This document shows, one piece after another, positions 1-8,549 of a stretch of 64,000 bases of DNA (positions are counted from its first letter, which is position 1; every line of letters begins with the position of its first letter). A model generated the notes under the pieces. The model did not search any database and was not told where the DNA came from. It saw only the letters and a list, made by a program, of their open reading frames with translations. Both the position numbers and the translations under genes were made by a program. The DNA comes from QZLE01 sp033852135 (lineage in GTDB: Bacteria > Pseudomonadota > Gammaproteobacteria > QZLD01), in NCBI GenBank assembly GCA_033852135.1, contig JAWSVB010000008.1, forward strand, positions 124,001 to 188,000, given 5' to 3'.

Positions 1-713
1 ATGCTATATATGACATGAAATCAGAACAGTTTAAAATTAGAAAAGGACCTGTTTTTACTAATATATTGTTAGCAGATGAAATAAATAGAGCACCAGCAAA
101 AACCCAAGCGGCCTTGCTTGAAGTTATGCAGGAATTTCAGGTTACAATTGAAGGCAATAGTTTTTATATGTCGCAACCATTTGCTGTATTAGCAACACAA
201 AATCCAATTGAGCAAGAGGGAACATATCCATTACCAGAGGCTCAAGTTGATAGATTTTTACTTAAAGTAAATATGGCTTACCCTAGTTCAGAGGATGAAT
301 GCACACTCGTCACAAATATCACTACTGATAGCTTAGCTAGTAAATTAGATGTTGATCAAATTTCCAGTACGGTAACAGCAGAGGATATTTTAGAAATACA
401 AAATGCCGTGGCAAAAGTTTTAGTTGATGATAGAGCAGTCAACTATGCAGTCCAAATAGTTAGAGCAACACGTGATTGTGGTGGGGTTTATATTGGGGCT
501 GGCCCAAGGGGAAGCATCTCCTTGGTTCGTGCAGCAAAATCATACGCTATGCTAAAAGGTCGCAACTTTGTAATCCCTGATGACATAAAGCATGTAGCTT
601 TACCAGTATTACGCCACAGAATCACCCTTACAGCAGATTTTGAGATTGAAGGTTATACAATCGATAATGTTCTGCAATCAATTATACAGAAAACTCCAGC
701 ACCGAGAGACTAA
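1..713 (+). CDS. MoxR-family AAA+ ATPase (5' end outside window)
   Basis: The frame is open from base 3, so the gene begins before the window and the P-loop (Walker A) is not visible. What remains is typical MoxR: Walker B region LLADEINRAPAKTQAALLE, sensor-1 region ATQNPIEQEGTYPLP followed by the EAQVDRF segment, and a C-terminal helical lid with GPRGSISLVRAAK. MoxR ATPases are cytoplasmic chaperone-like proteins that usually act with von Willebrand A or DUF58 partners encoded next to them. Here the DUF58 gene starts inside the stop codon (TAATG), which supports co-translation and a shared role. The specific client is unknown. The internal methionine at base 15 is not the real start because conserved MoxR sequence (YDMKSEQF) runs across it. 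Confidence 0.93.
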   Translation, partial: AIYDMKSEQFKIRKGPVFTNILLADEINRAPAKTQAALLEVMQEFQVTIEGNSFYMSQPFAVLATQNPIEQEGTYPLPEAQVDRFLLKVNMAYPSSEDECTLVTNITTDSLASKLDVDQISSTVTAEDILEIQNAVAKVLVDDRAVNYAVQIVRATRDCGGVYIGAGPRGSISLVRAAKSYAMLKGRNFVIPDDIKHVALPVLRHRITLTADFEIEGYTIDNVLQSIIQKTPAPRD

Positions 714-2017
714 TGAGGCCAAACTATAAACTATTACTCCTAATCGGTGCCTGGACCCTTGTTGCAATAGCTTCATCGCACGGTCTGGTCTCTGATTTTA
801 TATGGATTAGTAGTGGTGCGCTTATTGGCATATATTCCGCCATCAACTTAGCATATTTATTACGCCTTTCTATTCCAGCAGTTGAGCGTAAAATTAATAC
901 AACATTGCCAGTAGGTGTTAGAAGCACGGTTTTTCTGACTATTTCTAATACCTCTTCTCAATCAATATCCCTCAGAATTAATGACCATGCCTCACAAGAT
1001 CTTAATTTAGAAGGTGATATCATTGAACTGTTTATTCCCGCTAAACATGCATGCAAAGTTAACTACAACATAAATCCTGCAGCACGCGGCAATATGAGTT
1101 TTTCTAAAATAGAGATGCTTATAACCACCAAACTTTCAGTTCTATCTATAAAAAGGGTTATTGATTTACCTCTTGCAGTAAGGGTTTACCCCAATTTCGC
1201 AGAAATCACCAAATATACCTTACTAGCAACTGATAATAATATTAGTCAAATGGGTATAAAAAAGCGGCAACGCAGAGGCGAGGGGATGGAGTTTCATCAG
1301 CTTCGAGAATACCGCCAAGGAGACTCCCTAAGGCAGTTAGATTGGAAAGCAACATCGAGAATCAACAAGCTTATTTCTAAAGAGTATCAAGATGAAAGGG
1401 ATCAACAACTAGTTTTCTTAATCGACTGTAGTCAGCGTATGCGCTCAAAGGATGGTGAAATTAGCCATTTCGATAATGCACTTAACTCTTTATTATTATT
1501 ATCCTATGTTGCTCTGAAACAAGGTGACGCTGTTGGTTTCCAAACAATCAATGGGGTAAGAAGATCATTGTCACCACGGAAAAGCATTTCATCTATAAAA
1601 AATATCCTCAATGCATCTTATGACCTGGAACCTACATTATCACCACCTGATTATATTTCAGCAGCAACAGATTATCTTAAAACCCAGAAAAAAAGGTCTC
1701 TAGTTATTTTAATTACAAATGCTTGTAGTGAAGACACTCAAGATCTATTAACTGCAATTAAGATGTTAAAGAAAAATAATTTAGTTCTAATTGCAAATCT
1801 TAAAGAGGAGTGTTTAGAAAATACTTTTGATACCGAAATAAAAGATTTTGATCAAGCATTAACATACGCATCTGCTCATGATTATATGTTTCATCGCAAT
1901 AAAGAATTTGCAGCTATCCGCTCGACAGGGATTCAATTTATAGATGTCATACCGCAGAAAATGCCTACAGCAATTGTAAATAGATATTTAGATATCAAAA
2001 CTTCTGCACAATTATAA
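713..2017 (+). CDS. DUF58 domain protein, MoxR partner
   Basis: A 434-residue protein with two hydrophobic N-terminal segments (about residues 6-50), a middle beta-rich part, and the DUF58 signature RRGEGMEFHQLREYRQGD followed by RQLDWKATSRINKLISKEYQ at about residues 190-225. After it comes a vWA-like fold with FLIDCSQRM, where the metal site is DxS-like. DUF58 proteins are membrane-anchored partners of MoxR ATPases. The start ATG overlaps the moxR stop by one base. No transglutaminase or BatA-type vWA gene follows, unlike many MoxR operons; the next gene is a sensor kinase after a 177-bp gap. The family call is secure; the physiological role is not known from sequence. Confidence 0.9.
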   Translation: MRPNYKLLLLIGAWTLVAIASSHGLVSDFIWISSGALIGIYSAINLAYLLRLSIPAVERKINTTLPVGVRSTVFLTISNTSSQSISLRINDHASQDLNLEGDIIELFIPAKHACKVNYNINPAARGNMSFSKIEMLITTKLSVLSIKRVIDLPLAVRVYPNFAEITKYTLLATDNNISQMGIKKRQRRGEGMEFHQLREYRQGDSLRQLDWKATSRINKLISKEYQDERDQQLVFLIDCSQRMRSKDGEISHFDNALNSLLLLSYVALKQGDAVGFQTINGVRRSLSPRKSISSIKNILNASYDLEPTLSPPDYISAATDYLKTQKKRSLVILITNACSEDTQDLLTAIKMLKKNNLVLIANLKEECLENTFDTEIKDFDQALTYASAHDYMFHRNKEFAAIRSTGIQFIDVIPQKMPTAIVNRYLDIKTSAQL

Positions 2018-2194
2018 TATTCACAAACAATCACTCGTTAGAAATCATCCTCTAATCAATACAGATTACAAATAATCCACAAATACAAAATTTTGTTTGT
2101 GTTCTTTAAGTAATATGTGGTCAACACCGATTTAGATAAGATATTTAGTCTATTATATATATTGTGGATAATTATTTAGTTACTTATGTAAAAA

Positions 2195-5100
2195 ATGGGC
2201 AGCACTAATTTTAAATACTTACTAATGAGGGTGATTCATAGATCATTAGTAGTTCTGTGCATTTTATTTTTCTCACAAACCTGCTTTGCAATCGCTCTAC
2301 ATGATTCACAAGATAGATATAATGCAGGTATCGACTCGTACTTTATAAAAGATATAGACAATGATATCGATTTTGAGAAAGTAAATCAGTTACCAGAATA
2401 TAAGTTTACTAAGAATGAAATGGACAACATCCCGCTAGATAATAGTGGTAAAGCTTACTGGATTAAGTTTAAGTTAAATTATTTTTCAAAAAACAGCCTT
2501 GATTATAAAAATTGGTTTTTAGAAATAGCAGCAACATCTCTTGATGAGTTAGATATATATATAGTTGAAGAAGGTAATACTACATCTCATCACCTTGGTG
2601 ATAGACGACCATTTTCTGCAAGACCAGTGCAACACAATAATTATATAGTTGATTTTAGAACTCTATCTGATAAAACAACTGATGTTTTTGTCCGGGTAAA
2701 AAAATTAACCGCAATCAATTTACCAATCAAGATATGGTCTCATGAAGCTCTTTTTGCTGATTCTCAAACACTAAATTATTTTGCTGGAATCTGCTATGGA
2801 ATCTTATTCATCCTAGGAATGTATAACTTCATTCTATTTTTTGTAGTTAAAGATAAAGTACACAATTATCTTGCCATATATATAGTATGCCTACTGATTT
2901 GTTTAATGTCTTACGATGGGTTTACCAAGCTGATGTTATGGCCAAATAACTTATGGTGGGAGAGCAGGGCACTTTTTTTCTGGGAAACACTCGCAATTTT
3001 TTGGGGTATCCAGTTTACACGATTATTTCTTAAACATGAGTTGCAAAATACTCTGCTGAATAAAGTTCTATATTTTGCTCAATTCATAGTTATTGTTTTA
3101 ACAACTGCATCTTTGTTTTTTGAAGCAAATATGTATTCAGTCTATTTACTAATAATTTATGGAGCTTTATCTTTATGGGTTACCAAAGTTGGATTTAAGC
3201 TTAATTCATCTCACGAAAGAACTTCTTTTATACTTTCATGGATACAACTATATCTTGTTTCAATACTTTTACTTATAGGCCTTAGTGGTTTTGACACTTC
3301 ATTCATTGATAAAACATATATATATTATTCAGGATCAATCGCCCATGGTTTATTTTTATCTCTTGCTTTAGCAGATAGATATAGGTCGGTGCGAATTAAA
3401 AAAGAAAAAGCTGAACAAAGGTCAATATCAAGGCTGCGGCAGTATAAAAGTCTATTCAACAATTCCACTGCTGGAATGTTCGAGTGCACACATAGCGGAC
3501 ATCTTTTGTATGCAAATCCAGCATTAATAAAGATGCTTGGATATGAAAATGAATTACAAATGCAAGATTGCAATGAATCTTTTGGAACCAATGTATTTGT
3601 TTCTAAAAAAGACATATACAAGTATCTTCGAATATTAATTAAAAACACGCATGTCAATAACTTCGAATTTGAGTATAAAAAAAGAGATGGTGGCCACGGG
3701 TGGGCATCTATTTCAAGTAGCCTTATTCCATCAACTAAAGCTGGTAATAAATATAATATTGAAGGTTCGATAATTGATATTACAGCTTCAGTCGAAAGGT
3801 CAAAAATTGAACAAAAACTCATTGAAACAGAAACATCAGCTAATATTAAATCTCAATTTTTAGCTAATAGCAGCCACGAACTTAGAACACCAATGAATGC
3901 AATTATTGGGTTTACATCTTTACTTCAAAAAACAGCATTAACAGAGAAGCAGCAGAGCTACACCGAAAAAGTCAGGGTGTCAGCAAAAGGGCTTCTTAGA
4001 TTGATAAATGACATTTTAGATCATTCAAAACTTGAAGCAGGGGAGATGCAGCTCGAAATCATTAATTTTACTTTGGATCAAATTACTTCAGAAGTAACTG
4101 ATATCTTTTCTGAGAGATTCAATGATAAAGGTGTTGAGCTAATAGTAATTAAAGACCCTAATATTCCTACCAACCTATTTGGAGACCCACTTCGTATTAA
4201 CCAAGTTTTAATAAACTTAATCAATAATGCACTAAAATTTACTAATGATGGTCATGTTGCTCTAATAATTGACTATTCAGAAATATCTCCTTCTCAAATT
4301 GAACTTATAATTACTATCAGTGATACCGGCATAGGAATAGATCCAGGTCGGTGCCAGGCCATATTTGAGCCTTATCAACAAGCCGATGCTTCTGTTGCCG
4401 CAAATTATGGAGGAACAGGCCTTGGCCTTAGTTTATGTAAAAAACTAATTGAAAGTATGGGAGGAAAAATTAATGTATCAAGCGCCGTAGGTAAAGGCAC
4501 AAATTTTAAATTTAATATTATCGTCAAAGTAGACGAACATCAAAGTATCTCCCAACAACTAGGTTATGAATCCCTTAAAGAAAAAAGAGGTTTTGTGATA
4601 GAAAGTAATAAGCTCACAAGAGAACAAATACAAAATGAGCTTTCATCCATGGGTATTAAGTCTGTTGCCGTATCTAGTGGTGAGATGGCTTTACAGAGGT
4701 TGATTTCACTTGCAGAATGTGAAAATTATGACTTCATTATAATTGAACGGAACCTCATTGATAATACTGGGATAAATATCATAAAAGACCTTAAAGCTGA
4801 ATCTACCACTCAGAAGATACCCATTATTTTGACATCCAAAATAGGGTTCAGCGACTTAAGCGAAAGGGATAAAAACTGCGGTATTAGTGATTTTTTGGTC
4901 AAACCAATCAAAAACAATCTTCTTTTAAAAGCGCTGGTTAAAATATTTGATTTAGACTTCGTAGAACAACCACATAATGAATTTATACAAACTGACAAAT
5001 ATTTAAATATATTCTGCGGAAAAGATATACTCCTAGTAGAAGATAATGAGCTAAACCAAGAGTTGCTAATAGAGCTTCTTAATGAAACAGGTATAAATAT

Positions 5101-5788
5101 CGATGTGGCTAATACCGGCATGCTAGCTCTTGAAATGCTTCAACGTAAGAGTTATTCATTAGTTTTGATGGATGTGCAGATGCCAGTTTTAAATGGCATT
5201 GAAACCACTAAAATTATTAGACAAGACTATCCTGAGTTAGAACAACTTCCTATTCTTGCTTTAACAGCAAATGTTCTAGATGAAGATCACAAAGAATGTA
5301 ACAAAGCTGGAATGGACGGTTTCATAACGAAACCTATAGATTTTGAAGATCTAATCATTACCCTTAAAACATGGCTCCAAGTATCAAATGAGGAAATTGA
5401 TACCAATATCAATACAGCATTAATTAGCGATGATTCAAATAATTGTAAATTAATAGATATGGAGACAGGGATAAGGAAATTAGGTGGGAATAAAGCACTA
5501 TATTTGAAGATATTAAATGACTTTATCAATACTTATTTAGAAGAAAAAAAGAATATTCTACATATGGTAGAGAGTGAAGAGTTTGAAAGTTTGAAAATAA
5601 AAATTCACTCGATAAAAGGGTTAAGTTATAACCTTGGTCTTAATCAAATAGGAAATATTGCTAATGATATTGAAAAGACTATATTGGATGATAAAGAAAT
5701 TAATACTGGCCTAATTAAGGGCGATATTACACTATTTTTTAATAGCTTATCAACCTTGAGACAGCAAATTGAAGTGGATAATAGTTAG
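2195..5788 (+). CDS. 7TMR-DISM hybrid sensor histidine kinase (PAS-HisKA-HATPase-pseudoREC-REC-HPt)
   Basis: A 1197-residue membrane hybrid kinase. Order: signal peptide ending near residue 33 (FSQTCFA), periplasmic 7TMR-DISMED2-like domain (about 45-185), seven-helix DISM membrane part (about 195-395), PAS (about 415-540), HisKA with phospho-acceptor H561 in SSHELRTP, HATPase_c with DTGIGID and GGTGLGLSL, a first receiver that has lost its aspartate (E851 in IIIERNL), a canonical receiver with D993 in LMDVQMP, and an HPt domain with H1138 in IHSIKGL. DISM sensors are thought to bind small ligands, possibly carbohydrates, in the periplasm. Neither the ATG at 2195 nor the one at 2225 has a clear ribosome site. 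It converges on a porin-like gene and a PstS-like gene, which may supply or sense its ligand. No output regulator is adjacent. Confidence 0.93.
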   Translation: MGSTNFKYLLMRVIHRSLVVLCILFFSQTCFAIALHDSQDRYNAGIDSYFIKDIDNDIDFEKVNQLPEYKFTKNEMDNIPLDNSGKAYWIKFKLNYFSKNSLDYKNWFLEIAATSLDELDIYIVEEGNTTSHHLGDRRPFSARPVQHNNYIVDFRTLSDKTTDVFVRVKKLTAINLPIKIWSHEALFADSQTLNYFAGICYGILFILGMYNFILFFVVKDKVHNYLAIYIVCLLICLMSYDGFTKLMLWPNNLWWESRALFFWETLAIFWGIQFTRLFLKHELQNTLLNKVLYFAQFIVIVLTTASLFFEANMYSVYLLIIYGALSLWVTKVGFKLNSSHERTSFILSWIQLYLVSILLLIGLSGFDTSFIDKTYIYYSGSIAHGLFLSLALADRYRSVRIKKEKAEQRSISRLRQYKSLFNNSTAGMFECTHSGHLLYANPALIKMLGYENELQMQDCNESFGTNVFVSKKDIYKYLRILIKNTHVNNFEFEYKKRDGGHGWASISSSLIPSTKAGNKYNIEGSIIDITASVERSKIEQKLIETETSANIKSQFLANSSHELRTPMNAIIGFTSLLQKTALTEKQQSYTEKVRVSAKGLLRLINDILDHSKLEAGEMQLEIINFTLDQITSEVTDIFSERFNDKGVELIVIKDPNIPTNLFGDPLRINQVLINLINNALKFTNDGHVALIIDYSEISPSQIELIITISDTGIGIDPGRCQAIFEPYQQADASVAANYGGTGLGLSLCKKLIESMGGKINVSSAVGKGTNFKFNIIVKVDEHQSISQQLGYESLKEKRGFVIESNKLTREQIQNELSSMGIKSVAVSSGEMALQRLISLAECENYDFIIIERNLIDNTGINIIKDLKAESTTQKIPIILTSKIGFSDLSERDKNCGISDFLVKPIKNNLLLKALVKIFDLDFVEQPHNEFIQTDKYLNIFCGKDILLVEDNELNQELLIELLNETGINIDVANTGMLALEMLQRKSYSLVLMDVQMPVLNGIETTKIIRQDYPELEQLPILALTANVLDEDHKECNKAGMDGFITKPIDFEDLIITLKTWLQVSNEEIDTNINTALISDDSNNCKLIDMETGIRKLGGNKALYLKILNDFINTYLEEKKNILHMVESEEFESLKIKIHSIKGLSYNLGLNQIGNIANDIEKTILDDKEINTGLIKGDITLFFNSLSTLRQQIEVDNS

Positions 5789-5832
5789 ATAGGAATGAGC
5801 TTTTAACTTTGCGAGACTATAATCTATAATTG

Positions 5833-7047
5833 CTAAAATCGGTATGAAGCCTGGAACATAACCATTTCCCAATCCTTTTTTAAGCTTCCTGTTTTAACAG
5901 ATTGAGCATAGTCTTTTGAAGGTACCCACCCAGTACCTTCAATATCAGAATATTCCAACCTAAATAACAGAGAGTCTGAGAAATACCAACCAGTGCCAAT
6001 TACCCAATTTTTAGCATAGAACGAATGTGCTGGAGCACCTGTTATCTGTGCTAACATTTCCCCATGCTTGTCGTCCTTGTCATATAACAATACCCCTCTT
6101 CGTAAGAAGAGTTCAAATTGCGGGTTTATTCTATATGTAGTTTGTAAGTAATATGATAAGCCATCTTTATTTTGATCTGGGAACCCACCAGGCAAATCAG
6201 AAACTTTGACTTTAATTGGGGCATACTCGCCAACAAACTTCCAATTTTGCGTATTGTATTCTCCAGACAAGAAGACAGCAGAAGATGACATCTGCGTATC
6301 TTGCAGTCCAATTGCTGAATTATCAATATCATAGCTCATAAAACCATACGAAAGTCCGAGCCTAATTTTACCAGTATCGTGATCATATAGTAGCTTTGCA
6401 ACACCGGTTTTACCGTTTTTGCCATTGGGAGCAATGTTGATCGGAAAGGCTGATAAAAACTCCTCTACAACTTCACTATCAGGGTCTTTATTTGAATAAA
6501 GCAGTCTCAAAGATAAAGAGTCCGTACTCCAATTTCTGGAGGTAAAAAATTCAACTCCATCAGCTGCAAACATCCAGTTTCTATATCTTTCAAGATACAT
6601 TGATTGAGGAGCAAGTATTCCAGGTCTTGTAAAAGCAACATCTCTTGTTTCATTATAAAAGCCATGCGGAGCTTTAATTCTCCCGACCCTAGCTCCGATA
6701 CTCCAATCAATATTATTAAATGCAGTATATGTTATGAAACCGTGGTCTAGTCTAATATCACCATTGTCACTTTCACCAGCGTGCCTAGACAAAAGTGAAC
6801 CAGAAAATTGAAAATTACGTAAAAAGGTAGTTGATAATAACAATTCTATTTCAGTAAAATCTAAGCTTATATCATCATCACTTTTACCAAAAAAGTTATT
6901 ATCTGTGGTATGAATGAAAGACTGACTTATATAACCATCAAATCGTACATTCGAGAAAAAATCTTCAGCTAAACAATTTGTTGAAAATGTTGTCAGAGTA
7001 AGTAATAACAATATAATTTGTTTTGATTTATTATATATTGCGCCCAA
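5833..7047 (-). CDS. Outer-membrane porin-like beta-barrel protein
   Basis: From the proposed start this is 404 residues: a signal peptide (hydrophobic run IILLLLTLTTFS, cleavage after NCLA) followed by alternating polar and aromatic beta-strand sequence ending in FQASYRF, the terminal-phenylalanine signature of outer-membrane barrels. The region around RVGRIKAPHGFYNETRD resembles a family of porin-like proteins often found beside PstS-like proteins and hybrid kinases. The first ATG of the open frame (7182) would place about 45 residues before the signal peptide and overlap the upstream gene, so I choose the TTG at 7047, which has AGGA six bases upstream. The transported compound is unknown. 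It is probably co-transcribed with the small periplasmic protein 91 bp upstream. Confidence 0.8.
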   Translation of the reverse strand: MGAIYNKSKQIILLLLTLTTFSTNCLAEDFFSNVRFDGYISQSFIHTTDNNFFGKSDDDISLDFTEIELLLSTTFLRNFQFSGSLLSRHAGESDNGDIRLDHGFITYTAFNNIDWSIGARVGRIKAPHGFYNETRDVAFTRPGILAPQSMYLERYRNWMFAADGVEFFTSRNWSTDSLSLRLLYSNKDPDSEVVEEFLSAFPINIAPNGKNGKTGVAKLLYDHDTGKIRLGLSYGFMSYDIDNSAIGLQDTQMSSSAVFLSGEYNTQNWKFVGEYAPIKVKVSDLPGGFPDQNKDGLSYYLQTTYRINPQFELFLRRGVLLYDKDDKHGEMLAQITGAPAHSFYAKNWVIGTGWYFSDSLLFRLEYSDIEGTGWVPSKDYAQSVKTGSLKKDWEMVMFQASYRF

Positions 7048-7138
7048 TACAAATCCTTTACAATTAACCTTGTAGATAAGGTTGCTAACTACCCGCATAT
7101 TAATAGTTATTTTAACTGTTTTATTCAATCCTGCAATT

Positions 7139-7576
7139 CTATTTATCATCAAGACGCATCTTCTTAATGAATTCCCCATCATTTACTTCGGCGAAGTCTA
7201 GATATCCGATAGCTCCAGGAATATTTTTTATTGCAGCAACCATCTCTTTTTGAGTTTTAACAATAACAGGGGCTTGTCCTAACCCAGAAAATGTAACTCT
7301 ATCCCAGCCTAGTTTTAACTGATGTGGAAATATCTGTAAAAGCTGTTTGCAAAATGAATTATGTAAATCAGTCTTATTAAAAGCAATGACTGTAATGGGG
7401 AGACCGTTAGGCCAGTGTTTCAATCGAAGACTAAATACAGCTCTGAGTTCTCTTGTAGTTAATACTTCTGTGTCAATTGATGCATTAGCAACTATATCAA
7501 TAGCATTAGCTGAACAAGGCATTACACCAAAAATGACACACAAAAACAAAGCAGTAATATACTTGCTTTTCAACAT
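7139..7576 (-). CDS. Small PstS-like periplasmic substrate-binding domain protein
   Basis: From the ATG at 7576 the product is 145 residues with a signal peptide (ALFLCVIFGVMPCSANA). The mature part has the pattern of short phosphate-binding-like proteins: TTRELRAVFSLRLKHWPNG, FNKTDLHNSFCKQLL, a WDRVTFSGLGQAP segment and PGAIGYLDF near the end. These match only one lobe of a PstS-type protein, so it is far shorter than a transport binding protein (about 320 residues) and more likely a ligand-sensing or accessory protein. The longer frame upward to 7678 puts 34 residues before the signal peptide, so it is rejected. The porin-like gene follows on the same strand and the DISM kinase converges on the pair. 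Confidence 0.82.
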   Translation of the reverse strand: MLKSKYITALFLCVIFGVMPCSANAIDIVANASIDTEVLTTRELRAVFSLRLKHWPNGLPITVIAFNKTDLHNSFCKQLLQIFPHQLKLGWDRVTFSGLGQAPVIVKTQKEMVAAIKNIPGAIGYLDFAEVNDGEFIKKMRLDDK

Positions 7577-7954
7577 CTTGATTAAATAAATTATTGTAGA
7601 TTCTGTCAATCGTGTCTTATCCATTTTTAAAGCACAGCATAAACTTTTACATCTATAAATCACCAATAGATTTATCAAACTACAGAGTCAAGGCGCACGT
7701 ATTATACACAATGTTTTATAATTAAAAAGGTAAATTACTATTTGCATATTAGATTATAAACGGGACTAGTTCTAATATAATAAGATTTAAATCTTCATTC
7801 ATCATATTTTTATAAAAAATAATGCTATAGGCTTTTTTTTTAGCAAACTCTATCACTATTTATCATATTTAACCTCACTCATCGCTTGTAGGCCGAGCTA
7901 TATAAACTATATTTAAGCTATAAGAATTATCTAGCTGTAAACAAGGATGACTAA
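7577..7954. other. 378-bp divergent intergenic region
   Basis: This very AT-rich stretch separates the PstS-like gene (leftward) from the kinase operon (rightward), so it should carry promoters for both. I see a perfect 14-bp palindrome at 7782-7795 (AAGATTTAAATCTT), which could be an operator or simply AT-rich chance. A run of nine T follows at about 7834. AAGGATG, eight bases before 7955, is a good ribosome-binding site for the rightward gene. No open frame in it looks like a gene. Confidence 0.5.
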
Positions 7955-8539
7955 ATGAGCTTATCAGATGATAATTTTGGATTACCATCAAACTCTGATT
8001 CTCCAGATCTTGATTGGAGTCAAGTAAGAGAGACTGTTTTTATTCTAAACCTTGCTGTCGGCCAAATTTTTGCCTCACTAAAAGATGGTGATGAAAGTAT
8101 TGGCACTCTATCAGATGATTTTATTGGAATGGCAGGGGATCTAACTGAGATTGAATTATTAGCAAATCGCATATCTTCTGAAACTGATAAAGATATCAAT
8201 ATAGATAGCAAGCAACTCATCGCCGAAAGATGTAAATCTATATCTCAGGGGGTTCAAAAATCAATAGTAACTTTTCAATTCTATGACCGTCTTTGCCAAA
8301 GGCTTGAGAGAGTATCAGATGGATTGGCAGATGTTGCTAATTTAATAGGTGACTCAAACAAGCTATATAACCCATTTGAATGGAATAAACTTCACCAAAA
8401 AATCCATACTAATTATGGAACAGAGGATGAGCGGAAAATGCTTAACTTGTTAAAGGATGGATACACTGTTACTCAAGCAATAGAAAGCGTAGTAAGTAGT
8501 GCTAATTCCAGCGTTGATGAGCCAGTTGAACTATTTTAG
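7955..8539 (+). CDS. CheZ-like helical protein, first gene of kinase operon
   Basis: A soluble, acidic, almost wholly helical protein of 194 residues with no signal peptide. I do not recognise a named family with certainty. The segment VQKSIVTFQFYDRLCQRLE, followed by ERVSDGLADVANL, resembles the region of CheZ-type phosphatases that ends the four-helix bundle (their QDLTGQ-IxR pattern), with acidic and glutamine residues placed similarly; the short acidic C-terminus (DEPVELF) also recalls the CheY-binding tail of CheZ. It sits 10 bp before a receiver-kinase gene in a tight four-gene operon, so a role as phosphatase or phosphorelay adaptor for the neighbouring receivers is a reasonable inference. 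It has a clear ribosome site (AAGGATG). Confidence 0.7.
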   Translation: MSLSDDNFGLPSNSDSPDLDWSQVRETVFILNLAVGQIFASLKDGDESIGTLSDDFIGMAGDLTEIELLANRISSETDKDINIDSKQLIAERCKSISQGVQKSIVTFQFYDRLCQRLERVSDGLADVANLIGDSNKLYNPFEWNKLHQKIHTNYGTEDERKMLNLLKDGYTVTQAIESVVSSANSSVDEPVELF

Positions 8540-8549
8540 TTGACTAATT

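Noticed and set aside
2078..2101. Inverted repeat CACAAA-TA-CAAAATTTTG-TTTGTG after the DUF58 gene
   Set aside because: AT-rich with a bulge and without a stable GC stem; not convincing as a terminator.
3325..3822. Antisense open frames of 60-165 codons inside the large kinase genes
   Set aside because: They lie wholly opposite conserved kinase domains, lack ribosome sites and have no recognisable protein features.
5833..7182. Longer version of the porin-like protein starting at 7182
   Set aside because: It would add about 45 polar residues before a clear signal peptide and overlap the upstream gene by 44 bases; TTG at 7047 has a ribosome site.
7873..7900. GCCGAGCT as a possible sigma-28 -10 element before the CheZ-like gene
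   Set aside because: The -35 position (CCTCACTC) does not match TAAAGTTT, and no flagellar genes are present.
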